Shown here piece after piece: positions 26,930 through 36,000 of a stretch of DNA of 53,896 nt; positions within the stretch are counted from its first letter, which is position 1; each line of letters begins with the position of its first letter. Position numbers and translations under genes: made by a program. Origin of the DNA: Chloroflexota bacterium (GTDB taxonomy: Bacteria > Chloroflexota > Anaerolineae > Anaerolineales > Villigracilaceae); contig JACAET010000056.1 of the NCBI GenBank assembly GCA_013388685.1, positions 1 to 53,896 of the forward strand. Reading direction: 5' to 3'. Under the pieces are notes generated by a model. That model was not told where the DNA came from, did no database searches, and saw only the letters and a list, made by a program, of their open reading frames with translations.

Positions 26930-29752
26930 ATGCTTAACCTTTATCGAAACCTGTCGAAACCGGAAAAGCGCGCCCTGGGAATTACGGCCATGATGGCGCT
27001 GGTGTTTGCCGCCTTTGCCGGAAGTTTGATAGACACCCTCCTTGACGCGCCCAACCTTCAATACGCGCTCGTCAATCTTCTTCCCTTTATACTGGCGGTC
27101 ATTGCCTTGATCAGCGCCCTGCTTTTCCTTGCGGGAAAAGTTGCCGCCGCTTCATGGCTCATTCAAGTCGGGACGTTCACCAGCCTGCTCCTTGCCGTCA
27201 CCCAAGCCGAGGGATACGGATTCCCCGCCGCATTTGTCCTCATTGCCGTCACGCTCTATATCCCATTACAAACGCTCAAAGGACGACAAGCCTCGGTTTC
27301 ACTGGGGGTTGGCGTGGCAGGCACACTTGCCATCATCATTCTGGATACCTTCTGGACGGGCTTTCGCGTCCCGGCTCTCGCTCAGGACGTATTGATTGCC
27401 GCCATCCTTTCGATCATCCTCGCGTTGATCCTGATTCTTTCCACCATCCTGCAATTCAGCAGATATGCGATACGCACCAGGCTGCTGATCCTTGCCATGG
27501 GCACAGGCATGGTTTCCATTTTGGCGGTTGCCATTCTGACCACCATTACAACCCAAAACGAACTTACCACGCAAACGCGCGCCTCGCTCGTTTCCGCCGC
27601 GAAACATGTTGCGGCGGAAATAGACACCTATATCGGCTTCAACCTGGATACCATCGCCGCAGAAGCGCAACTCCCCGAAGTTGTAGCCTTTCTTCAGGCA
27701 ACCCCCCAACAGCAGGAAAAAAGCCGAAGCGAACTTCTCGAACTCTTCAACACCCTGGCACAACGAGACTCGACCAACATAGGCTCCTACGCCCTGCTCA
27801 ACAGCGACGGCATTGACGTTGTGGATACCTACACAGCCGACATCGGGCTGGACAAATCGGATCGCGATTACTTCCTGCAGACCCGCCGGACCGGCAGACC
27901 ATTTGTCACTCCCGTCCGCTACTCGCCCACCTCCCCCGACCACGGCTTTTACATCGCCGTACCCGTCAAGGATGAAAACGGCAGGTTCATCGGGGTTTTG
28001 CGTGTTCGCCTGCGCTCATCCCTGCTAAACGACATCGTCAGAAAAAACAACGAATTCGCCGGCCGGGGATCCTATGGCATCCTGTTGGATGAATTCAACC
28101 TCGTCATCGCCCACGGCACCAACCCCCAGTGGGTCTCGCGCACGCTCGTCGAACCGGAAGTGATCGCCTATTCGCTTTTGCGCATGGAAAACCGGATCAA
28201 AGACACGCCGCGTGAAGACATGGCGCTCCATATGCCGAACTTCTCGCAAAACATGCGTTCGCTCGCCCCCAATCAACCTTACTTTTCGAGCACCGATGAA
28301 GCCTGGGGCAGCCCGGTGGAGGTCGGTGTGGCAAGGTCCTCCAAGAATGTTTTCCTCAAGGTCGCTTATGTCCAGCCCCAGGCGATTGCCTTCGAAGCCG
28401 TTGAACGACAGACACAAGTGACGGTGATCGTCACGCTCCTTACAGGCTTGGCAATTCTGTTTTCGAGTTATTTTGTCTCGAGAACCATCACGCTTCCCAT
28501 CGCAAAACTGGCGGCAACGGCGGAGGAAATTACGGCTGGCAACCTGTCTGCCCGGGTCGAGTATGATGTCAACGATGAATTGGGAACACTGGCAAATGCC
28601 TTCAACCGCATGACCAATCAATTACGAGATACCTTGGGCGGCTTGGAAAGACGCGTGGCGGAACGCACGGCAGACGTGGAACTGGCGCGCCTGCTGAGCG
28701 AGCGCCGTGCGCAAGATCTCCAATCCATCAGCGAAATCTCACGCGCCATTTCCACCGAACAAAGGCTTGAAATCCTGCTCCCCCTGATTGCCCGGCTCGT
28801 CAGTGAACGATTCGATTTTTACCATGTTGGCATTTTCTTCCTGGATGAAACGCGCAGATTTGTCTACCTGCAAGCCGCCAACAGCGACGGCGGACAAAGA
28901 ATGCTGGCGCGCGGACACCGCCTCGAAATCGGAACCGGACTGGTCGGAACGGTGGCACAAACCGGAAAACCCCGCATCGCCCTCGACGTGGGAAGCGACG
29001 CGTCCTTCTTCAACAACCCCGACCTTCCAGCCACCCGCTCCGAAATGGCGCTCCCGCTCACCTTCCGCGGAAATACCATCGGGGTGTTGGATGTGCAAAG
29101 CACAAAGCCGGGCGCCTTCACGGAAAGCGACGCCAATACATTGAGCATCCTGGCAGATCAGATCGCCATCGCCATCGAAAATGCGCGCCTGTTCGGTCAA
29201 ATGCAAAACGCCCGCGAAGAAGCGGAGGCGCTTTACTCCCAAATTCAGCGCCAGGAATGGAAATCCTTTGTCCAGCAGGAGACGAGAATCGGATTTCGCC
29301 AGACCGCCACCGGAGGCAGGCGGTTGATCAGACCCGTAGATACCGATGAAATTCGCGCCGCGCTCCAAAGCGGACAGGTCGTCGTGGTGGAAGGCAAAGA
29401 CACCCGCTCCAACCCCACCATTGCCATGCCTGTAAAACTACGCGGGCAGACCATCGGCGTCCTCAACATCAAGGCGCCCACCAGGGATCGGAAATGGAAT
29501 ACGGACGAAATCAACCTCGTCCAGGCAATTTCAGACCGTCTGGCGCTTGCCCTCGACAACGCCCGCCTGGTGCATGAATCGCAACGCCGTGCGGCAAAAG
29601 AAGCCAAAATCGGCGAAGTAACCGCCAAGATCGGCGCATCCATCAACATGCAAAACGTCCTGCAAACCGCCGTGGAGGAGCTCGGACGCGCACTGCCCGG
29701 CTCGGAGGTCATCATCCAATTCGAACAGGCGGACGGAGAAAACACGCCATGA
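26930..29752 (+). CDS. Membrane GAF sensor 9 with dCache-type domain
   Basis: A 940-residue protein. About seven N-terminal helices (16-37, 48-68, 74-90, 97-113, 120-140, 152-174, 184-206) are followed by an extracytoplasmic dCache-like domain (about 207-490) with GLDKSDRDYFLQTRRTG (306-322), FYIAVPVKDENGRFIGVL and a second subdomain starting near GSYGILLDEFNLVIAHG. Then a helix (496-517), HAMP (518-570), coiled coil (RRVAERTADVE), GAF (592-753) with FFNNPDLPATRSEMALPL, degenerate GAF-like domain (770-885) and truncated GAF start (890-932). The Cache part is not closely similar to those of sensors 7 and 10, so it was probably acquired separately or has diverged strongly. Confidence 0.88.
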   Translation: MLNLYRNLSKPEKRALGITAMMALVFAAFAGSLIDTLLDAPNLQYALVNLLPFILAVIALISALLFLAGKVAAASWLIQVGTFTSLLLAVTQAEGYGFPAAFVLIAVTLYIPLQTLKGRQASVSLGVGVAGTLAIIILDTFWTGFRVPALAQDVLIAAILSIILALILILSTILQFSRYAIRTRLLILAMGTGMVSILAVAILTTITTQNELTTQTRASLVSAAKHVAAEIDTYIGFNLDTIAAEAQLPEVVAFLQATPQQQEKSRSELLELFNTLAQRDSTNIGSYALLNSDGIDVVDTYTADIGLDKSDRDYFLQTRRTGRPFVTPVRYSPTSPDHGFYIAVPVKDENGRFIGVLRVRLRSSLLNDIVRKNNEFAGRGSYGILLDEFNLVIAHGTNPQWVSRTLVEPEVIAYSLLRMENRIKDTPREDMALHMPNFSQNMRSLAPNQPYFSSTDEAWGSPVEVGVARSSKNVFLKVAYVQPQAIAFEAVERQTQVTVIVTLLTGLAILFSSYFVSRTITLPIAKLAATAEEITAGNLSARVEYDVNDELGTLANAFNRMTNQLRDTLGGLERRVAERTADVELARLLSERRAQDLQSISEISRAISTEQRLEILLPLIARLVSERFDFYHVGIFFLDETRRFVYLQAANSDGGQRMLARGHRLEIGTGLVGTVAQTGKPRIALDVGSDASFFNNPDLPATRSEMALPLTFRGNTIGVLDVQSTKPGAFTESDANTLSILADQIAIAIENARLFGQMQNAREEAEALYSQIQRQEWKSFVQQETRIGFRQTATGGRRLIRPVDTDEIRAALQSGQVVVVEGKDTRSNPTIAMPVKLRGQTIGVLNIKAPTRDRKWNTDEINLVQAISDRLALALDNARLVHESQRRAAKEAKIGEVTAKIGASINMQNVLQTAVEELGRALPGSEVIIQFEQADGENTP

Positions 29753-32265
29753 ACGCTCCCAAACCCACAGACAATGCCCGGCGGGCAAACGCATTTCGTT
29801 CGCTCCCCATTCGGAACAGACTGATCCTGGGCAGTCTTGCGATCGTGTTTCTGGCGGTTTCAACCATGGGCATATTCGTTTACGTTCGAACCCGGCAGAC
29901 AAATCTCAATTTGATCAACCGACTGGAAGCGAGCACACAACAGGATGCGGCAAACACGCTCAATTTATCCGCCGACCGGCAGGCAGAAATCCTTTCGGCT
30001 TTCTTTTCTTCGTTACATGCAAACACCCTTGCGTTGCGCGAATACAACCAAAACCTGCTTTCCCGTCAGGCGGTTTTCGGAACAGGCTTCTACTGGGACG
30101 CCAAACGCTTCCTCGCCAAAAACGATAAAGGCAGTTGGGACAACCCGAATTCCGAACCCGCCTCGGTCTACATCCCCGCGGCGGCGGAATTGTCGGAAAC
30201 GATGGTAATGGAACTCAATGCCGCCCGTCATATGGACCTGATCGCGCCCTCCATGCTCGAATCCAACCCCGATGTCATCGCGGTCTATTTTGGCGGAACA
30301 ACGGGATACACACTCTACTACCCCAATATTGACCTTGCCGCTATCGTTCCGCCGGACTTCGACGTTACCACCAGACCCTGGTACATGAACGCCGCGCCGG
30401 AGGCAAACCCCGACAGGCAGGCAGTCTGGTCCGAACCCTACCTGGATGCGGCGTTGAATGGCATCGTCATCACCAACAGCGCACCGGTGTACGATTCCCG
30501 TGACAGGTTCCTTGGAGTCGTGGCGCAGGATATACAACTCGCGAAAATCACCGAGGTGGTCACGGGGATCCGCATCGGTGAGACAGGCTACGCGTTCCTC
30601 ATTGACCGGGATAAACGCCTGATCGCCATGCCCCAAGCGGGTTACGCAGACCTCGGGCTCGATCCTGCCGCCATCTCGCTGGGCAACCAACTATCGGACA
30701 ACGACCTGGCGGGCGCCGGAGCGGGATTCAAGGATATCGTGAATAAAATGTCCTCCGGCGGCAGCGGATACGCGCGCATCCTGTTGAACGGCGAAGAACG
30801 ATTTGTCGTCTATCGGGAGATCGGGGGCATCGGGTTCAACCTTGCCATCGTTGTGCCCGTGCAGGAAATGCTCGCGCGCTCGCTCGAAGCCAGACAACAA
30901 CTCGAACGTGAAAGCCTCAACGCGCTGATCATCAGCATCTTTCTGGTCTTGGGCATCTTCGTCCTGACCCTGTTCGCCACCCTCAATTTCAGCAACAACC
31001 TGACCAAACCGCTCATCGCCTTGACCGGCACCGCAAAAGACATGGCGACCGGAAACCTGGATGCCCGAGTCGAGATCGCGGAAGAAAACGAATTCGGCAC
31101 GCTCGCCGCCGCGCTGAATTCAATGGCTTCCAGTTTGAAGGAATCGATTGACACACTCGAAATTCGCGTGGCAGACAGAACCTCGGAGGTTCAGGAACGA
31201 AGCCGCGAATTGGAAAACGCCAACCGGCAAATCCACCGCCGCGCTGCGCAATTCGAAGCCCTGGCGCAGGTGGCGCAATCCATTCTGTCCATCCGAGACC
31301 CGCAAGAACTGCTTCCTCGTATTACAGCGGTCATCAGCGAATACTACGGCTTTTATCATGTCGGCATTTTCCTGGTGGACGAATTGAACGAGTACGCCGT
31401 GCTGACAGCCGCCAACAGCGAAGGCGGCAAACGCATGCTGGAGCGCAGCCACCGCCTGCGGATCGGGGAGGAGGGCATTGTTGGCAGGGTAACGGCGACC
31501 GGCGAACCCCGCATCGCCCTGGACGTGGGGCAGGATGCCGTCTATTTCGGCAATCCCGACCTGCCCGATACCCGCTCCGAAATGGCACTGCCCCTGCGAA
31601 GCGGCGGGAAGGTCATCGGCGCCCTGGACGTTCAAAGCACCATGCCGGGCGCATTTAGCAATGACGACGTGCAAACCCTCAGCCTGCTGGCGGATCAGGT
31701 CAGTCTTGCCATCGAGAACGCGCGCCTCTTCGAACAATCCAATCGTACGTTGAACGAATTGCAATTGGTCATGAGACAATCCACACGCGAAGCCTGGAAG
31801 CGCCTGCCGGAAAAACATAAACTTCTGGGCTTTCGATACAATGCCATGGGTTCATCCCCCCTCAAAGAACCGGTCAAAATCGCCGATACGGCAAAAGACG
31901 GAAAAAAACCCGCCAAGGCTGGGGCAGGCGCATTTGTCGTTCCGATCGAACTGCGCGGTGAAATCATCGGCAGTCTGGTAGTCCAATCCCCCACTGGCGC
32001 TTCCTGGACCCAGGATCAGCAGGACCTCATCCGCGCAGTGGCGGAACGCGTGGCGCTCTCCGCGGAAAACGCCAGGCTTTTCGAGGAAACAACCCAGCGC
32101 GCCGAAAGGGAGCGTCTGGTATCCGAGATCACCGGCAAAATACGCAGTCATAACGATCCGCAAGCCATGATCGAAACCGCCATCAATGAACTTCGCTCCG
32201 TTTTGGGCGCCAGCCGTGTGGAAATCGTGCCGAAGACACCCGGCGGAAAGGAATTACAGGTGTAA
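29749..32265 (+). CDS. Membrane GAF sensor 10 with dCache-type domain
   Basis: An 838-residue protein with the classic chemoreceptor-like layout: helix 1 (23-47), dCache domain (48-380), helix 2 (392-414), HAMP (415-468), coiled coil (470-500), GAF (497-660) with YFGNPDLPDTRSEMALPL, degenerate GAF-like domain (675-785) and truncated GAF start (788-828). The Cache domain has PDFDVTTRPWYMNAAP and later WSEPYLD, retaining the R-x-W-Y...Asp layout known from amino-acid-binding dCache domains (first aromatic is Phe rather than Tyr, and one Asp is Asn). It is therefore a reasonable candidate amino-acid or amine sensor. Its stop is two bases from the parA start. Confidence 0.89.
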   Translation: MNAPKPTDNARRANAFRSLPIRNRLILGSLAIVFLAVSTMGIFVYVRTRQTNLNLINRLEASTQQDAANTLNLSADRQAEILSAFFSSLHANTLALREYNQNLLSRQAVFGTGFYWDAKRFLAKNDKGSWDNPNSEPASVYIPAAAELSETMVMELNAARHMDLIAPSMLESNPDVIAVYFGGTTGYTLYYPNIDLAAIVPPDFDVTTRPWYMNAAPEANPDRQAVWSEPYLDAALNGIVITNSAPVYDSRDRFLGVVAQDIQLAKITEVVTGIRIGETGYAFLIDRDKRLIAMPQAGYADLGLDPAAISLGNQLSDNDLAGAGAGFKDIVNKMSSGGSGYARILLNGEERFVVYREIGGIGFNLAIVVPVQEMLARSLEARQQLERESLNALIISIFLVLGIFVLTLFATLNFSNNLTKPLIALTGTAKDMATGNLDARVEIAEENEFGTLAAALNSMASSLKESIDTLEIRVADRTSEVQERSRELENANRQIHRRAAQFEALAQVAQSILSIRDPQELLPRITAVISEYYGFYHVGIFLVDELNEYAVLTAANSEGGKRMLERSHRLRIGEEGIVGRVTATGEPRIALDVGQDAVYFGNPDLPDTRSEMALPLRSGGKVIGALDVQSTMPGAFSNDDVQTLSLLADQVSLAIENARLFEQSNRTLNELQLVMRQSTREAWKRLPEKHKLLGFRYNAMGSSPLKEPVKIADTAKDGKKPAKAGAGAFVVPIELRGEIIGSLVVQSPTGASWTQDQQDLIRAVAERVALSAENARLFEETTQRAERERLVSEITGKIRSHNDPQAMIETAINELRSVLGASRVEIVPKTPGGKELQV

Positions 32266-32267
32266 AC

Positions 32268-33056
32268 ATGGCATATATTATTGCAATGTCCAATGAAAAA
32301 GGAGGCGTTGCGAAAACCACCTCGACACTGTCGTTGGGAGCGGCGCTGGCTGAACTGAACTACCGCGTCCTGTTGATCGACCTGGACCCGCAGGCAAATC
32401 TCTCGCTGGCGCTTGGACTGGAAACAGAGGATTCCGCCATTACATCGGCAAACGTCCTGATCGAAGGCGCCGCCGTCAGGTCTGCCATCCAAAAATCGGA
32501 CATCAACAGACTGGACATCGTGCCTTCCAGTTTCCGAATCGAAAACGCAGAACAGTTTCTTCCCATGCGCACCCAATATCTCACCACGCTTCGGGACGCC
32601 CTGGATGCCGCTTCGCTTCCGTATGATTACATCCTGCTCGATTGCCCTCCCGCCCTCGGAGCCATCACGCTCAATGCGCTGGCGGCATCGAATCTGCTCA
32701 TCATCCCCACCCAGGCGGAATATTTTTCGGCGTACGCCTTGCGCAACATGATGGGCACCATCCGGCGCATAAGACAGGACGTGAATCCCGGACTGGCTTA
32801 CCGCATCCTCGTCACCCTGCTCGACCGCCGCAACCGGACACATCGGAATATCTTCGAACAATTACAAGCCACATTCGGACAGGGCGTGTTCACCACCGTT
32901 ATCGAAATTGACACAAAATTGCGCGAGAGCCCGATCGCAGGAATACCTATCACCCATTACAAACCGAACAGCCGTGGTTCACAGCAATACCGCGTCCTCG
33001 CCCAGGAGTTGATTGAATATGCCAAAGAAGAAGCCAATCGACAAACGGCTCAATAA
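32268..33056 (+). CDS. ParA/Soj-type AAA ATPase
   Basis: A 262-residue ParA-family ATPase. Deviant Walker A KGGVAKTT is at 11-18 with the signature lysine K11, Walker A' DLDPQAN at 39-45 and Walker B LLDCPP near 125. ParA proteins dimerise on ATP, bind DNA non-specifically and carry cargo when a partner peptide stimulates hydrolysis. No parB gene or parS-like site is visible here, and the gene is embedded among signalling genes, so it resembles orphan ParA proteins that position chemoreceptor clusters or other cargo rather than a chromosome segregation pair. The last 38 bases overlap the start of the hybrid kinase gene, implying tight co-translation with that likely partner. Confidence 0.93.
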   Translation: MAYIIAMSNEKGGVAKTTSTLSLGAALAELNYRVLLIDLDPQANLSLALGLETEDSAITSANVLIEGAAVRSAIQKSDINRLDIVPSSFRIENAEQFLPMRTQYLTTLRDALDAASLPYDYILLDCPPALGAITLNALAASNLLIIPTQAEYFSAYALRNMMGTIRRIRQDVNPGLAYRILVTLLDRRNRTHRNIFEQLQATFGQGVFTTVIEIDTKLRESPIAGIPITHYKPNSRGSQQYRVLAQELIEYAKEEANRQTAQ

Positions 33057-36000
33057 GCTGTTCGACGAGATTCAGCACGAGGATCCGAACGCCAAAACCG
33101 GGACCGGCGTCCACAGGGAAACGCCGGCGGAAAAATCGGCTTCATCACCGGCGTTAAAGCCGGCAGCAAAATCACGGCGGCTGGGTGAACCGGTCGGCGC
33201 GAGCCTGCAGACAGACACCGCGCTTGCCCTGGATTTTCAGACCGGTCCCAACACGTGGGCAACGCTACAGGTCCTTGACGAGACGAACGAACGAAAATGG
33301 ACCGAGGACGACCAGTTATTGGTCAGGCAGGTGACCGACCAGCTCACACTGGCGCTCGAAAATGCACGCCTTTTTCAACAGGAACAATACCGCCGCCGGG
33401 TGGCGGATACACTTTCGGAACTGGCGCGCATTGCAAGCTCATCCCTGAATTTGCAGGAAGTCGCGCGGAAACTGCTCGAACAATTGCCCCGCCTCGTTTC
33501 CTTCGGCACGGCTTCGATCCAAATCATCGAACCCGACGGACGCCGCCAGCAAATTGGAGGCATCAGCCGCGACCCGGATCGGATGGAATCGCTTCAGGAG
33601 CCATCCGCGCACCTCCTTCGCAAAGTGGAGGATGACCCCCTGATCTCCGAAATCGTCAAAAGCCGGGAGATTGTCGTCATCAACGATACCCACAACGACC
33701 CGCGCTGGGAGGTATTCCCCGAAACGGAATCCATACACGCGTGGTTGGGTGCACCGCTCCTTGCCGGCGCTGATGTGGTGGGAATTCTGATCCTGGACGA
33801 CCAGACGCCTCACGCATTCACTGCGGAGTCCATCGAACTTGTGGGCGCTTTCACCCCGCAAGCCGCTGTAGCCATTCAAAATGCCCGGCTTTTCCAGGAG
33901 ACGCAAACCCGGGCAGAGGATCTCTCCATCCTGAACGAGATGGGTACAGAACTGTCATCCAAACTCGACCCGAGGGCAATTGCCGAGGTGGTATACCGGT
34001 ACACCTCCAGACTGATGGATACCACCAACTTCTACATCGCCCTTTACGACGAGAACAAGGACGAAAAATCGTACCCGCTCGCCTATGAAAATGGACAGCC
34101 GATCGAGATCGAATCCCGAAAGGTCGCCGGCAGAGGGTTCACCGATTACATCATCCGCAATAAAAGGGCGGTGTTCGCGCCGTCCGATGTAGTGGGCGTC
34201 ATGAAAAAATTGGGAATTGAATTTGTCCCGCTCAGCGACGACCTGACCCCCTCACAAGCCTGGCTGGGAGTGCCAATGCTGGTGGGCAACCGCATCCTCG
34301 GCGTCCTGTCTGTGCAAAGCGTTCAAACCCCAAATTTATACGACGAACACGATCGGGAACTTCTGACCGCCATCGCCAGCCAGGCGGCGATCGCCCTGGA
34401 AAACGCCCGTCTCTTCCAGGAGTCTCAACGCCGCGCCCAGGAAATGAGCGCCCTTGCCGAAGTGGGACGTGAAATCTCGGCAACTCTCGACCTGAAGACC
34501 GTTCTCGAAAGAATCGCCGAATATGCCATCATTCTGCTCGACGCAGTCACCAGCGCCGTCTATCTTCCCGATGCGGAATTCAAAACCCTGATCCCATTTG
34601 CCGTGACCGGGCAAGAATCCGAAGAGATCATGAACGACCCGTTGCAGGTGGGGACCGGCATTCTGGGAAACATTGCCGCGGCGGGTATCGGCGAGATCGT
34701 CAATGACGTATCCAAGGATGCCAGGGCAATCACCATCAAGGGAACTGCGGAAAACGTTCCCGACGAACACCTCATGGCGGTTCCCATCAAGGTCAAAGAT
34801 CGCGTAACCGGCTTGATGGCGATCTGGCGCGTAGGAAAAGGAACCGAATTCAACGAAACCGAATTCAACTTCCTTGCCAACCTCTCGCAACAGGCGGCAG
34901 TCGCCATCGAAAACGCCCGTCTCTTCGAGGAAACCCAATCGCGCGCCGATGAGCTCGCCACCCTGAATGAATTCGGCAAGGCGCTCGCCGCAACCCTGAA
35001 TGTGGAAGAAATTGTGGAGATCACCTATTCGGGTATTGCGCGCCTTTTCCGTGCGGAAAATTTTTATCTTGCACTTTACGAACCCCAAACAAACGAAATC
35101 GTCTTTCCGCAAAACGTTACGGAATCGCAGGTTGACCGCTCCATTACGCGACTGCCCCTGGGCGACGGAGTCACCTCCCACATGATCCGCACGCGGGAGA
35201 GCATCCTCATCACGGACGGAACCGACGAGTGGATGTTGAAACGAGGCTTGAAGCCGGTGGGGGAACCGGCAAAATCCTTCCTGGGCGTGCCCCTTGTGCT
35301 CGGAAACAAGGTGTTGGGCGCGCTCGCCATTCAAGATTACAAGAGGAACAACGCCTACAACGAGTATCATCTTCGGTTGCTGACCTCCTTCGCAAGTCAG
35401 GCGGCGGTTGCCATTGAGAACGCCCGCCTCTTCCAGGAAGTGACAACCAGCCAGGCGCAGCTTTCGGAAGCCCTGCGTATTGCGCGCATCGGTTATTTCG
35501 AGATTGACTGGTCGGCAACGTCGATCACGTTCACAGACGAATTGTTCGGTCTCTTGAACACATCGGCGGAAAGGGAGGGCGGATACACGTTACCGCTTGA
35601 GACCGCCCTCGAAAAATTTGTCGTCGCCGAGGACATTGCCGTCGCCACACAGGCGGTACAAAACGCCATTGCCGCGGAATCGGATGAAAGTGGCGTGACA
35701 TCCGAAGTGCGTTACAAAACCACGGACGGCAGGATCATCTGGGTGAGTTCCACGTATAAAGTCGAACGCGACGAGCGGGGGAATCCCATCAAGATCGCCG
35801 GTTCGGCGCAGGACATCACCGACCGCAAAACCAACGAACTGACCCAGGCAGCCATCACCCACATCTCAGAGAGCGCGCTCACCTCCAACACCGCCGCAGA
35901 GTTGTTTGCCGCGGTGCACGAATCGATCCAAACCATCCTGCCGGCGAAAAATTTCTATGCGGCGCTCTATGACCGCGCCGCCGGCATGATCACATTCCCG

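Larger units (their letters stand above)
11985..32265 (+). repeat. Tandem array of ten paralogous GAF sensor genes
   Basis: Ten adjacent genes share the same cytoplasmic module: coiled coil with an RVxERTxxL motif; a GAF domain with GFYHxGIFLLD, NSEGGxRML and NNPDLPxTRSEMALPL blocks; a degenerate GAF-like domain with REAWK at its start, an LRGxxIG strand and an ERxALALENARL helix; and a truncated GAF beginning (KIGASxxLDxILQTxVEELG then one beta strand) at the very C-terminus. The N-terminal sensory parts differ from copy to copy except for two related pairs (3 with 6, 4 with 8). At DNA level the NNPDLP codons form recurrent near-identical blocks around 14885, 18308, 19730, 21472, 24497, 26190, 29015 and 31550. 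Confidence 0.85.

Noticed and set aside
32268..33056. ParA as part of a chromosome or plasmid partition locus
   Set aside because: No parB gene, no parS-like palindromes and no replication genes are nearby; the context is signalling.
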